Shown one piece after another: positions 16,460 to 25,325 of a DNA stretch of 35,769 bases; within the stretch, counting starts at the first letter, position 1, and the number at the start of each line of letters is the position of its first letter. Under the pieces are notes generated by a model. The model was not told the origin of the DNA, made no database searches, and saw nothing but the letters and a program-made list of their open reading frames with translations. Position numbers and translations under genes: made by a program. This stretch comes from Terriglobales bacterium (GTDB lineage Bacteria > Acidobacteriota > Terriglobia > Terriglobales > Acidobacteriaceae). The stretch spans positions 1 through 35,769 of the forward strand of contig JAATFH010000264.1 in assembly GCA_015655315.1 (NCBI GenBank), in the 5' to 3' direction.

Positions 16460-17740
16460 ATGACCGACCGCATGTCCTTGCCGCTTTCGCAGGCCGATCC
16501 CGAGATCGCCGCCGCCGTTGAAAACGAAATCCGCCGTCAGCACGAGGGTCTGGAGATGATCGCCTCCGAGAATTTCGTCAGCGAAGCGGTACTTGAGGCT
16601 GCCGGAACCGTCTTTACGAATAAATATGCGGAAGGCTATCCGGGACGCCGCTACTATGGCGGATGCGAGTTCGCGGACGTGGTCGAAAACCTCGCTCGCG
16701 ACCGTGCCAAGGAACTCTTCGGCGCAGAGCACGCGAATGTGCAGCCGCATTCCGGCTCGCAGGCCAACGCCAGCGCATACATGGCGGTGCTCAATCCCGG
16801 CGACACGATCCTCGGCCTCGATCTCGCACACGGCGGACACCTGACGCATGGTCACAAGCTGAATTTCTCCGGCAAGCTCTACAAGGTCGTCTCCTATGTT
16901 GTGCGCAAGGACACGGAAGTCATTGACTACGACGAGCTGGAGCAGACCGCCGAGCGCGAAAAGCCGAAGGTCATCATTGGCGGCGGCAGCGCTTATCCGC
17001 GCATCTTCGACTTTCCCCGCATGCGCCAGATTGCGGACAAGGTAGGAGCGCTGCTCATCGTCGACATGGCGCACTTCGCCGGATTGGTTGCCGGAGGCGC
17101 GCATCCATCGCCGGTGCCGCACGCGCACATCGTTACAAGCACCACGCACAAAACACTGCGCGGACCTCGCTCCGGCCTGGTGCTTTCGCAGCAGCAATAT
17201 GCCGCTGCCATCGACAAGGCTGTTTTTCCCGGCCAGCAGGGCGGCCCGCTGGTGCATGTCATGGCCGCGAAGGCAGTGGCTTTTCGCGAAGCGCTGCAGC
17301 CTGACTTCAAGAAGTACGCGGCGCAGATCGTTGCCAACGCAAAGGTACTGGCCGAGACATTGCAGGCCGAGGGATTCCGCATTATCTCCGGCGGAACGGA
17401 TACGCACCTGATGCTGATCGATGTCTTCGCCAAGGGCATGCTGGGCAGCGAGGCCGAAGCCGCGCTTGGGGAAGCGGGTATCACCGTCAATAAAAATGCC
17501 ATCCCTTACGACACTAACCCGCCGCTCAAGCCTTCCGGCATCCGCGTCGGCACGCCTGCGCTCACGACGCGCGGCATGAAGGAATCCGAGATGCGCGTCA
17601 TCGGCAAGTGGATCACGGAAGCCTTGAACGAGCGCACCGATCCGCAGACGCTTGCGCGCATTCGCGGACAGGTGCTGGAACTGGCCGAGCAGTTCCCTCT
17701 CTACGGATGGTTGCGGCAACCGGTTGCCGTCGCACGCTAA
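16460..17740 (+). CDS. glyA: Serine hydroxymethyltransferase
   Basis: A 426-residue PLP enzyme of normal length. Motifs: [53 protein letters not shown], and the PLP-lysine segment [15 protein letters not shown] with Lys231. The C-terminal part includes [13 protein letters not shown] and [16 protein letters not shown]. It converts serine and tetrahydrofolate to glycine and 5,10-methylene-tetrahydrofolate. A TACAAT hexamer ends 6 nt before the ATG and there is no Shine-Dalgarno sequence, suggesting a leaderless transcript; an internal ATG four codons on is less likely. It stands as a single gene. Confidence 0.96.
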   Translation: MTDRMSLPLSQADPEIAAAVENEIRRQHEGLEMIASENFVSEAVLEAAGTVFTNKYAEGYPGRRYYGGCEFADVVENLARDRAKELFGAEHANVQPHSGSQANASAYMAVLNPGDTILGLDLAHGGHLTHGHKLNFSGKLYKVVSYVVRKDTEVIDYDELEQTAEREKPKVIIGGGSAYPRIFDFPRMRQIADKVGALLIVDMAHFAGLVAGGAHPSPVPHAHIVTSTTHKTLRGPRSGLVLSQQQYAAAIDKAVFPGQQGGPLVHVMAAKAVAFREALQPDFKKYAAQIVANAKVLAETLQAEGFRIISGGTDTHLMLIDVFAKGMLGSEAEAALGEAGITVNKNAIPYDTNPPLKPSGIRVGTPALTTRGMKESEMRVIGKWITEALNERTDPQTLARIRGQVLELAEQFPLYGWLRQPVAVAR

Positions 17741-17796
17741 AATTTCATTCAACTTGAAGACAGTGCTTCTGCATAAATCGAACAGAGGATGTTTGT

Positions 17797-18966
17797 GTGA
17801 CTGACCCAATCTCCCGACGCACCTTTATGAAAGCCGCAGCGATTTCTTCTCTCACAGCCAACACATGGTTGGCCGAGGCCAAGACCGCTGCCGTGCAGGA
17901 CAGCCGTCTGCTGTTTGTTGGAACGCAGACCGGCGTTTCCAGCAAAGGCATTTACGCTTTTCAATGGAACCCGGCCAATGGCGAGCTGAAAGAACTCGGG
18001 CTGGCGGGGGAGAGCAACAATCCAACGTTTCTCGCGCTTTCGCCGGATGGCAAGCATCTCTATGCCGCCAATGAGATTGGCGACTATGAAGGCGCGAAGA
18101 CCGGCTCCGTCAGCGCTTTCAGCCTCGACCGGTCGGCAGCCAAGCTTACCTTTCTCAACAGCGTCTCTTCAGCGGGCACGGGTCCATGTCATGTCAGTAT
18201 CGACCAGACGGGACGGGCTGCATTTTGTGCCAACTATTCCGGGGGCAGCGCCGCATCGTTTCATGTCGATTCGGCAAGCAAGCTGAGCGATGCTGTTTCG
18301 CAGTTCCACTATGAAGGACACGGCTCGGTCGCCGACCGCCAGGCAGCGTCGCACGCGCATCGCGTCACGGTCACGCCGGATAACCATCATCTCCTCGTGA
18401 ACGATCTCGGGCTGGACTGCATCCACATCTACCACCTCGATCCGGCAACGGCGCAGCTTACGCCGGGAGAACCGAAGCAATGGACGGCGAAGCCGGGTTC
18501 AGGTCCGCGCGCCCTGCGCTTTCATCCCAATGGGAAATGGGCCTATAGCCTGAATGAGCTTTCACCCACGCTGGACGCGTTGGCATGGAACAGCAAGGAC
18601 GGCTCTCTGACTTCGATCCAGGAGGTCGATCTGGTACCGAAGGGCTTCCATGGAAACACAGCCGGTTCGGAGATCGTGATCGATCGCAGCGGGCGCTTTG
18701 CCTATGCCGCCGTGCGCTTCTGGGACAAGATTGTCGCCTTCAGTATCGACCCGGCGACGGGCAAGCTGTCGCTGATCGGAGCAACTTCCTGCGGAGGAAA
18801 GGTTACGCGCCACATGACGCTCGATCCCACAGAGCGGTGGCTGCTGGTCGCCAATCAGAACTCGGATAACATCGCGGTCATCGAGAGAAACGCCCAGACG
18901 GGCAAGCTTGCGGAAACCGGAAACAGCTTTCCCCTGGTAAAACCGCAGTGCCTGGTGTTTGTCTAG
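17797..18966 (+). CDS. Tat-exported lactonase-family beta-propeller (6-phosphogluconolactonase-like)
   Basis: A 389-residue protein that begins with a twin-arginine signal (ISRRTFMKAAAISSLTANTWLA), so it is probably exported folded. The rest is a seven-bladed propeller of the Lactonase/YbhE family, with repeated SPDGKHLYAANE, GRAAFCANYSGGS, PDNHHLLVNDLGLDCIHIY, FHPNGKWAYSLNE and RSGRFAYAAVRFWDKIVAF blade strands. SHAHRVTVTPDNHHL carries the conserved His and nearby Arg/Asp typical of the active face. YbhE hydrolyses 6-phosphogluconolactone in the cytosol; an exported member more likely acts on another lactone. A GAGGA box precedes the GTG start. Confidence 0.88.
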   Translation: MTDPISRRTFMKAAAISSLTANTWLAEAKTAAVQDSRLLFVGTQTGVSSKGIYAFQWNPANGELKELGLAGESNNPTFLALSPDGKHLYAANEIGDYEGAKTGSVSAFSLDRSAAKLTFLNSVSSAGTGPCHVSIDQTGRAAFCANYSGGSAASFHVDSASKLSDAVSQFHYEGHGSVADRQAASHAHRVTVTPDNHHLLVNDLGLDCIHIYHLDPATAQLTPGEPKQWTAKPGSGPRALRFHPNGKWAYSLNELSPTLDALAWNSKDGSLTSIQEVDLVPKGFHGNTAGSEIVIDRSGRFAYAAVRFWDKIVAFSIDPATGKLSLIGATSCGGKVTRHMTLDPTERWLLVANQNSDNIAVIERNAQTGKLAETGNSFPLVKPQCLVFV

Positions 18967-19070
18967 ACCGCATTGGCATAGAGAGCGCACCGGCTGTCAT
19001 TCTACGCCCGAGTAAACACAAGATGGAGCATGAGGACCGAAGGTCCATACTTCAATCTAAGATTGAATCC

Positions 19071-19685
19071 ATGAAGGCGGGCCACTTTATCTCAGCGTTC
19101 TTGATCGTTGCATGCCACAACCTCTTGCATGCTCAGGATGTTACTGTAACGGCGAAAGCGCCGCCCGACGAAAGCATCTCACAGTCGTTTACGGCACTCG
19201 ACAGGGAATGTCGAAATTCGGTTAGCAAGCATGACCCGGCAAATGCGGTTATTGCTTGCAAGAAGGTGGCGGACGAGGCAGACAAATACGATCCAAAGAC
19301 GCACTTTATCACGCGCCGGGGAGCCTATGTCTTCTACACAACTTCCTTAATACAGGCGCAAAAATTCCAAGACGCGATTCAGGCGGGAGATAAAGCTGTT
19401 GCGGTGGTTCAGCTTGGTCATGACGACGCTTCAGGAAGCAGCGCAGCTTATGGAGTTCGAGGGCAAGCGGAAGCATTTGCAGGCGATCTAGCAAGCGCAG
19501 ATCGGGACTTAGAGAAAGCGGAAGACTATGAACGTGACGGCTTGAATAGTCCAGCAGGACATGAACTAAGCTTCGAGTACTCAAGAACTCTGAAAGGCTT
19601 GCTTATGTTTCACGCTCAAGTATTAACGGCCATGGGAAAGCAAGAGGCGGCTGCAAAGAGGTCGGCGGAAGCCGCCAAGCTCTGA
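19071..19685 (+). CDS. Secreted TPR-like helical repeat protein, unknown function
   Basis: From the ATG at 19071 the product has 204 residues and begins with a signal peptide (MKAGHFISAFLIVACHNLLHAQ, cut near 23). An in-frame start 41 codons earlier overlaps the lactonase gene and yields no sensible N-terminus. The mature part is made of paired helices with TPR-like spacing: residues about 45-70 (ECRNSVSKHDPANAVIACKKVADEADKYD), 85-115 (AYVFYTTSLIQAQKFQDAIQAGDKAVAV), 123-150 (AAYGVRGQAEAFAGDLASADRDLEKAEDYE) and 170-200. No catalytic motif is seen. A TAAGAT hexamer lies 7 nt before the ATG. Base composition is lower in GC than the lactonase gene before it, fitting an acquired region. Confidence 0.68.
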   Translation: MKAGHFISAFLIVACHNLLHAQDVTVTAKAPPDESISQSFTALDRECRNSVSKHDPANAVIACKKVADEADKYDPKTHFITRRGAYVFYTTSLIQAQKFQDAIQAGDKAVAVVQLGHDDASGSSAAYGVRGQAEAFAGDLASADRDLEKAEDYERDGLNSPAGHELSFEYSRTLKGLLMFHAQVLTAMGKQEAAAKRSAEAAKL

Positions 19686-19926
19686 TATATGAAGGCTCTA
19701 TCCATGCGACTTGGCAATGAGGCCCCAATATAGATCGAATTATAGACGTAGGGGCTCTCACGTGGCTGGGGCACGATAGTTAGCAAACAAAGGCGACTTT
19801 CTTCCCGTACCAACCTCTCACGGAACGCAGGCGACACGTTGGCAGTTTTCTAAAAACATGGCTTTGCAAGTAGGTGGTCAGAGAGTGCGAGGATGCTGCC
19901 ATAATTGATTTGTTCGAGGCAGCCCC

Positions 19927-20274
19927 GTGCAAATCATCTACGCAACCCCATTCGTCCTAATCTCGATGATTGCCTTCGCAGTATTCGTCGCAGTTCCGAG
20001 GCTTCGTCGCCATGCCATCGCGGCCTCAGTGGCACCTGCTGCATTCGGCTTCTGGGCACTGATCGGATACATCGCATGGGTGCTTATCTGCGAGTTCGTG
20101 TTGAGGATTCAGCTCAGACCCGTAGAAGGATTGCATGGGATATTCGATGTCCTATTCTTTTTCATTGCGCCAGGGCTTCTTGGCTCATGGATGTCAGTTT
20201 GGATTATTCGCAAAGTAATTCGGTATATCAAGAGTTCGGCATTTCTCAACCAAAAGTTTCGACCGGGACGATAA
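19927..20274 (+). CDS. Small three-helix membrane protein, unknown
   Basis: A 115-residue protein with a GTG start. Hydrophobic helices span about 3-23 (IIYATPFVLISMIAFAVFVA), 32-58 (AASVAPAAFGFWALIGYIAWVLICEFV) and 70-93 (GIFDVLFFFIAPGLLGSWMSV), with basic loops and a basic tail (RKVIRYIK ... QKFRPGR), so the C-terminus is probably cytoplasmic. I know no family for it. It lies alone in the accessory patch. The 241 bp before it contain only short, unsupported frames. Confidence 0.5.
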   Translation: MQIIYATPFVLISMIAFAVFVAVPRLRRHAIAASVAPAAFGFWALIGYIAWVLICEFVLRIQLRPVEGLHGIFDVLFFFIAPGLLGSWMSVWIIRKVIRYIKSSAFLNQKFRPGR

Positions 20275-20319
20275 CCCGACTTCACGAGCCGTAGAAAACC
20301 TTTCGATCCTGGCGCGACT

Positions 20320-20685
20320 TCAATCAACACGAAGGTCTTCAACGAAGCGGGCGTGATATAAGACCTCACCCGGATCAAGACATAGCTGATCGACGATGAT
20401 GGCAACAAGTGAATCCCAAATGCTCTGTGACGACCAAGGAAGAAGTTCCGGCGGTGCAGGTAACGGCGTTTGCTTTTGTAGAAACAAGAACACCTTCTCC
20501 TTCTCTGTGACCGTAGGGAGGTTTGCAGGAGTAACCGGGCTCTTAAGTGGGGGTACGTGTAACTTCTCGCAGATCAGATTGTAGAAGTCTCCGACAGTGC
20601 AGACTGATGCCGCTTCATCATCTCCAACGTTTATGACGAAGAATTCTTCTGCGCGGAGCACCATCTCGACAGCGTCAAGTCCCAT
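20320..20685 (-). CDS. Acyl-carrier-protein-like protein with swapped halves and no carrier serine
   Basis: A 121-residue acidic protein. Residues 1-42 (MGLDAVEMVLRAEEFFVINV, then GDDEAASVCTVGDFYNLICE) align with the second half of ACP, which in E. coli starts DSLDTVELVMALEEEF. Residues ~88-121 (DSLVAIIVDQLCLDPGEVLY, then HARFVEDLRVD) align with the first half of ACP, which ends in FVEDLGAD just before the DSL carrier serine. Thus the ACP halves are in reversed order around a ~45-residue Pro-rich linker. The serine that would receive phosphopantetheine is replaced by Gly (MGLD for DSLD). The carrier role is therefore unlikely by the usual mechanism; a structural or binding role is possible. 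No synthase genes are adjacent. The start has only a weak GAGA upstream. Confidence 0.68.
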   Translation of the reverse strand: MGLDAVEMVLRAEEFFVINVGDDEAASVCTVGDFYNLICEKLHVPPLKSPVTPANLPTVTEKEKVFLFLQKQTPLPAPPELLPWSSQSIWDSLVAIIVDQLCLDPGEVLYHARFVEDLRVD

Positions 20686-20756
20686 ATCTCAAGACTAACG
20701 CCAGAGCGTATGCAATGAGGATAATCGAGTTGATACCGCAAACGGCGCTCGGAACC

Positions 20757-21262
20757 TTACCGGATTAGTCCAATGAAGCGCGCTACCGGCGTTGGCAGTG
20801 ATGGCCTGGGAGCAATCTCTGGCAACTCGGGCTCGATGAACTCCGGTTGTCTACCGTGCTTCTCTGCGAACTGGAAGTGCACCGGCACCGGCGTTCCCTT
20901 CACCGCCGCCTCGATCGCTATCATACTCAGAATGTCCCTAGGCTGTGGCTAGCGCTTGAGCAGGTGGGCCAGTATCCGGCGCGGCCCATCGGGGAAAAAT
21001 TCTTTCTCGTACTCCTTTCCGGCAGGAACGCGGCGGCGATGGTTGCCGCTGTTTCGTCGCGGTCGATCTCATCGCCTAGCCCCCAATACGGGCAACGTTG
21101 GTCCAGCGGATTGAGAATCAAATCGCCACGCGCGGGCGAGTAGAACTCGCTCACAAAGTCCATTGCCGGGTCGTAGACAATGGCGCTCTCTTCGCGTTCT
21201 CGCACTTGGCGAGGTAGCTGCCGGATGGCGTTCGACTTCCCGCCGCCGATGTCGCTCATCAT
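20757..21262 (-). pseudogene. Decayed VirD4/TraD-type coupling-protein ATPase fragment
   Basis: Read on the minus strand, HILMMSDIGGGKSNAIRQL carries a Walker A (DIGGGKS), then VREREESAIVYDPAMDFVSE, FYSPARGDLILNPLDQRCPY and DEIDRDETAATIAAAFLPE, which match the nucleotide-binding domain of conjugative type IV coupling proteins. The frame then shifts by one base near 21015-21022. In the new frame KEYEKEFFPDGPRRILAHLLKR continues the family pattern, followed by a TAG and a further open stretch (PQPRDILSMIAIEAAVKGTP, then a Pro/Glu-rich tail) to TAA at 20757-20759. The start of the gene is missing: the frame runs directly into the repeat element at 21279. So the gene is truncated, frameshifted and has a nonsense codon. 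It marks a lost conjugative or integrative element. Confidence 0.72.
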
Positions 21263-21278
21263 TAGAATGTGACTCGCT

Positions 21279-21446
21279 TCTGAGCGGAGTATGGCGCGTT
21301 TTGCGCCGCACGCGGCGAAGGATCTGCATCTTCCTGCTCCACCCGCATCTTTTTGCTGGCGGAAAGAAAAACAGATCCTTCGCCACGGCTCAGGATGACA
21401 ACTCTTTGCTAAAATAAATACTTTCGCTTGCGCTTATATGCCGATA
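21279..21446 (-). repeat. Dispersed intergenic repeat, full-length copy A
   Basis: Reverse-complemented, this stretch matches 34489-34664 along its whole length: a CATATAA.CGCAAGCGAAAG head with TATTTATTT, then TTGTCATCCTGAGCC, GGCGAAGGATCTGTTTTTCTTT, a variable middle, GATCCTTCG, a hairpin region and CGCTCAGA at the end. The CAGATCCTTCG / CGAAGGATCTG arms are inverted within the element. It abuts the broken end of the coupling-protein relic. Confidence 0.8.
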
Positions 21447-21502
21447 CTGCCTAGCGAAACCACTCCCGGCGCGTATCGGCAGGCCCAGTTGGCGATGGAC
21501 GG

Positions 21503-22024
21503 CTACGCCGGAAGTAAAACCGCCGTATCCGAGCCATCGGGCTCCGGCTGCTTTGCCTGGGCTCTCACATTGGCCATTGCGACCAGATTTTTTCGCATGG
21601 CTGAAAGACGGTCGCGGCCTGCTTCCGATCCCTCCACCAGACGCTCGACACTGATCAGAAACTCCGGCATGTTCATCTTGTCCCGAAATTCGGCCAGGTA
21701 TGGCTGAACCTTGGCATATTGAAAGTACATCTCCTGGCAGGTGTCGTATACCAGTCCGGCGTCGAGCGCACCGTGCCGTACGAATGCGGCAACCATGTCC
21801 CAGTATCCGTAAACCTGCAGAATGAAACCGGTAAGCTTGCCGCCCGCACTCACAATCTCGACAAATTCACTGGCGGACGCGGGCATAAATTCTCCACCCA
21901 CGTAGGAGCGCGCCTCCCGCATGACGGTCTCCCGCCGCAGTTCATACAGCTTTAGAATCAGTTCGGCCTGCTGAATGGAATTGCAGGATGTGGCTCTCTC
22001 TTCCGTAGTCATGATGTGCGGCAT
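21503..22024 (-). CDS. Conserved hypothetical protein (DUF4760-like)
   Basis: A 173-residue helical, soluble protein. The segment AELILKLYELRRETVMREAR near residues 20-39, followed by FMPASASEFVEIV, YGYWDMVAAFVRHGALDAGL (about 72-91) and YAKVQPYLAEFRDKMNMPEFL (about 102-122), looks like a family I associate loosely with DUF4760 in acidobacteria. The name is tentative. No catalytic motif is visible. AAGGAG lies one base before the first ATG (22024), which is too close, and 13 nt before the second ATG (22012), which is somewhat far, so the start is uncertain. It is the right boundary of the accessory patch and is divergent from glmS. Confidence 0.65.
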   Translation of the reverse strand: MPHIMTTEERATSCNSIQQAELILKLYELRRETVMREARSYVGGEFMPASASEFVEIVSAGGKLTGFILQVYGYWDMVAAFVRHGALDAGLVYDTCQEMYFQYAKVQPYLAEFRDKMNMPEFLISVERLVEGSEAGRDRLSAMRKNLVAMANVRAQAKQPEPDGSDTAVLLPA

Positions 22025-22126
22025 GCTCCTTCATCGAAGAATATAGTCGCTCGTCTGGCCTTCGATGAAAAGAGAAATCCAATGCCTGTCCCGGACAGTT
22101 TTGACACGTACCGTACAATCTGAAGC

Positions 22127-24007
22127 ATGTGTGGCATTGTCGGCTACGTTGGCAATAAAGAAGTTGTCCCCATCATCATTGAGGGCCTGCGCCGCCTGGA
22201 ATATCGCGGCTACGACTCAGCGGGCATCGCGGTCGGCGGAGCCGGCAACGGCCTGGAGTTGCGACGCGCTCCCGGCAAGCTTCGCAACCTCGAAGAAGTC
22301 CTCCGCGACCGCCCTATCCACGGAACCTATGGCATAGGACACACCCGCTGGGCCACCCATGGCCGCCCCACGGAAGAGAACGCCCATCCGCACCGCGACT
22401 GCACCGGCCGCATCGTCGTCGTGCACAACGGCATCGTTGAGAACTACCTCGCCCTCAAGCATGAACTTGCCTCTGAAGGCCACAAATTTGTAACTGAAAC
22501 AGATACAGAAATCATCGCCCACCTCATCGAGCAGGAAGTGTCATCCGCCGCTAGGTCCGGCAAAAGCATGCCGCTCGAAGAGGCCGTACGCCGCTCTGTT
22601 GCCCGCCTCACCGGGGCCTTTGCCATCGTCGTCATCTCCGCCGACGAGCCGGACAAGATCGTAGCCGCGCGCTTCGGCCCGCCCGCCGTAATCGGCCTTG
22701 GCGAAAATGAATATTTCGTAGCCTCAGACGTCCCCGGCATCCTGCACCATACGCGCAACCTCTACTTCCTCGCCGACGGCGATATGGCCGTGCTCACTCC
22801 AGCCGGCGTTCACCTCACCGATTTCGCAGGCAACACAATCGAGCGTCCGGTGCAGCGTATTCTGTGGGACCCGATCCAGGCGGAAAAAGGCGGCTACAAG
22901 CACTTCATGCTCAAGGAAATCTTCGAGCAGCCGCGCGCCATCCGCGACACCACGCTTGGCCGCATCTCGCTCGACACCGGCAAAGTCTTCCTGAGCGAGA
23001 TGAAGATCAGCGACGAAGACTTCCGCCGCGCCACCAAGATCAACATCGCCGCCTGCGGCACCAGCTGGCATGCCGCGACAGCAGGCAAGTTCATGATCGA
23101 GCGCCTTGCGCGCGTTCCCGTCGAAGTCGATTACGCCAGCGAATACCGCTATCGCGACCCGATCCCCGATCCAACCGCACTGGGTCTGCTCATCACGCAG
23201 TCCGGCGAGACCGCTGACACTCTCGCCGCCCAGCGCGAGATGATCGCCAAGGGATCGAAGACCATCGCTATCTGCAACGTCGTGGGCGCCATGATCGCAC
23301 GCGAAGCGCACGGCACTATCTACACGCACGCAGGCCCGGAAATTGGCGTCGCTTCGACCAAAGCTTTCACCGCGCAGCTTGTCGCACTCTTTCTCTTCGC
23401 CGTCCATCTCGCGCAGACACGACAGACGATTTCAGAAGAAGAAAGCCGCGCACTGCTTGATGAATTGACGCTTCTCCCGGGAAAGACAGAAGAAATTCTG
23501 CGCACCGTGGACAGCGAGTGCGAAAAGCTCGCCCGAGTCTACTCGAATGCCAGCGACTTTATTTTTCTCGGACGCGGCATCCACTACCCCATCGCCCTTG
23601 AAGGCGCGCTCAAGCTCAAGGAAATTTCCTACATCCACGCCGAAGGCTATCCGGCAGGCGAGATGAAACCTGGCCCCAACGCCCTCATCGACGAACCGCT
23701 TCCTGTAGTCGTGCTCGCAACAAAAGACGAAAATAATCGCGATTCGAAGCTGCGTTACGAAAAGACTCTTTCCAACATTCAGGAAGTAACCGCACGCTCA
23801 GGCAAGGTCATCGCCGTCGCCATCGAAGGCGACCATGAAATCAGCCAGCTCGTCGACCATGTCCTCTACGTCCCGCACACCTCGGAGCTGCTGTTGTCTG
23901 TGCTTGACGTGATCCCTCTGCAGCTACTCGCCTACCACATCGCAGTGCGACGCGGCTGCGATGTGGATCAACCGCGCAATCTGGCGAAATCCGTAACGGT
24001 CGAATAG
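22127..24007 (+). CDS. glmS: Glutamine-fructose-6-phosphate aminotransferase (isomerizing)
   Basis: A 626-residue two-domain enzyme. The glutaminase domain starts with [10 protein letters not shown] (Cys2 nucleophile after Met removal), followed by [14 protein letters not shown] and [21 protein letters not shown]. Two SIS sugar-isomerase domains follow (about 300-435 with CGTSWHAA and [12 protein letters not shown]; about 470-610 with [26 protein letters not shown]). The C-terminus reads [11 protein letters not shown], the conserved end. It makes glucosamine-6-phosphate for peptidoglycan and lipopolysaccharide. A TACAAT hexamer ends 7 nt before the ATG and there is no Shine-Dalgarno sequence. 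No glmS ribozyme-like leader is present. Confidence 0.97.
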   Translation: MCGIVGYVGNKEVVPIIIEGLRRLEYRGYDSAGIAVGGAGNGLELRRAPGKLRNLEEVLRDRPIHGTYGIGHTRWATHGRPTEENAHPHRDCTGRIVVVHNGIVENYLALKHELASEGHKFVTETDTEIIAHLIEQEVSSAARSGKSMPLEEAVRRSVARLTGAFAIVVISADEPDKIVAARFGPPAVIGLGENEYFVASDVPGILHHTRNLYFLADGDMAVLTPAGVHLTDFAGNTIERPVQRILWDPIQAEKGGYKHFMLKEIFEQPRAIRDTTLGRISLDTGKVFLSEMKISDEDFRRATKINIAACGTSWHAATAGKFMIERLARVPVEVDYASEYRYRDPIPDPTALGLLITQSGETADTLAAQREMIAKGSKTIAICNVVGAMIAREAHGTIYTHAGPEIGVASTKAFTAQLVALFLFAVHLAQTRQTISEEESRALLDELTLLPGKTEEILRTVDSECEKLARVYSNASDFIFLGRGIHYPIALEGALKLKEISYIHAEGYPAGEMKPGPNALIDEPLPVVVLATKDENNRDSKLRYEKTLSNIQEVTARSGKVIAVAIEGDHEISQLVDHVLYVPHTSELLLSVLDVIPLQLLAYHIAVRRGCDVDQPRNLAKSVTVE

Positions 24008-24017
24008 TCGCGCAGGA

Positions 24018-25172
24018 CTAATAAACATCTGTCTGGTAACGTCTCGCCTTCTTCATGCTGGCAAGATATTCCTGCGCTGCGTCAGGCGTGCAATTCCGCC
24101 CATTGGCAATCGCGTCCAGCAGCGCCGTTTCCACATCTTTCGCCATGCGATTTGCATCGCCGCATACATAAAAATGCGCGCCACGTTCCAGCCAGCGAAA
24201 TAACTCGGCATCGTTCTCCCGCATACGGTCCTGCACGTAGATTTTGTGCGACTGGTCGCGGGAAAAGGCCGTATCGAACCGTGTCAACGTGCCGTCCTTG
24301 AACATCCCTTCCAGATCTTCGCGATAGAGGAAATCCGAGGCACGGCGCTGTTCGCCAAAGAAAAGCCAGTTCTCACCTTTGTGACCGTGCGCCTTGCGAT
24401 GCTGCAGAAACGCACGGAACGGCGCGATCCCTGTGCCCGGACCGATCATGATGATCGGCGTGTCGGTATTTTCAGGAAGACGGAAGTTATTGTTCGAATG
24501 CAGAAAGATCGGCATTGTAGAGCCTTCGGGCGCGCGTTCTCCCAGATGACCGGAACACAATCCCTGCCTGTTGCGTTGGTGGCTGGTGTAGTAAACCACA
24601 CGCACGATCGTATGCACAGCATCCTTCACCCAGGCTTGCGATGACGCTATCGAATACATGCGCGGAGTAAGTCGAGCAAGCATAGTAAATAACTGTTGCG
24701 GCTGTGTAATCCCGCCGGGATGTTCCGTGATGAGATCGATGAACTCGCGTCCCCAGATATATTCCTCTGCTGCTGAGCGGTTCTCTGGCAGCGTCAATGA
24801 TTTCAAAGTCTCCAGCCCCGGAACCGATGCGGGAGCAACCTTTGTATAAGCATTGACAGCACTGCGGGTGAGCTTGCCGATAGCCAGGCGAGTACGCAGC
24901 GCTTCCTCCAGGCTGATCTCGACCTTGTAGTGGTCCAATACGCGCTCATCGCCTTTAAAGTTGAGCCGCGCAAGCACCTCGGCTACCTCTGAAGGACGGT
25001 TCTCAGGCAAGATGCCGACAGCGTCGCCGGGCGTATATTCCATCCCCGGCTCAAGCTCCAGCTCAATATGACGTGTTTCTTTCTCTGAGTCGGCCATAGT
25101 CATCAATACATTGACGAGCATGCGCGACATATACGGATTATTCCGGGTGTACTTTTGTACCTGTGTGCTCAT
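24018..25172 (-). CDS. Sulfite reductase alpha-subunit-like flavoprotein (FAD/NADPH reductase, no flavodoxin domain)
   Basis: A 384-residue reductase with the CysJ/CPR FAD-binding and NADPH-binding modules but no N-terminal FMN/flavodoxin domain. It shows the connecting helical domain (about 85-165), the FAD motif RMYSIASS (about 175) and the second FAD segment GLCSGHLGERAPEG. The NADPH-binding motif is GPGTGIAPFRAFLQHRKAHG, with LFFGEQRRASDFLYRE and YVCGDANRMAKDVETAL after it. It ends with a DVY tail. It would pass electrons from NADPH to a partner, possibly an assimilatory sulfite reductase or a flavodoxin/ferredoxin encoded elsewhere. It is divergent from a second flavin reductase. The start shows only a weak ribosome binding site. 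Confidence 0.85.
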   Translation of the reverse strand: MSTQVQKYTRNNPYMSRMLVNVLMTMADSEKETRHIELELEPGMEYTPGDAVGILPENRPSEVAEVLARLNFKGDERVLDHYKVEISLEEALRTRLAIGKLTRSAVNAYTKVAPASVPGLETLKSLTLPENRSAAEEYIWGREFIDLITEHPGGITQPQQLFTMLARLTPRMYSIASSQAWVKDAVHTIVRVVYYTSHQRNRQGLCSGHLGERAPEGSTMPIFLHSNNNFRLPENTDTPIIMIGPGTGIAPFRAFLQHRKAHGHKGENWLFFGEQRRASDFLYREDLEGMFKDGTLTRFDTAFSRDQSHKIYVQDRMRENDAELFRWLERGAHFYVCGDANRMAKDVETALLDAIANGRNCTPDAAQEYLASMKKARRYQTDVY

Positions 25173-25325
25173 AGGGTCGTTCAGAATCTTCTAAGATCGA
25201 GTATAACTGCAGGACTTTCGAGAAGCCTGATCGCGTTCGCCGCAACCTGTCGCCGTGAGGAGTCGCCGGGATTGCTGCTGCAACAAATCACAGGCGATAA
25301 TTTAAAAAAGAAAAGAGTTCAAACT

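Noticed and set aside
16403-17809. 468-codon minus-strand frame across glyA
   Set aside because: A shadow of glyA codon usage; the product has no family pattern, while the plus strand is clear serine hydroxymethyltransferase.
20847-21143. Plus-strand frame of 98 codons in the accessory patch
   Set aside because: It is antisense to the coupling-protein relic and shows no family features.
22028-22126. glmS ribozyme or other riboswitch before glmS
   Set aside because: The leader is too short (about 100 bp to the divergent gene) and no matching conserved core is seen; the -10-like box next to the ATG leaves no leader.
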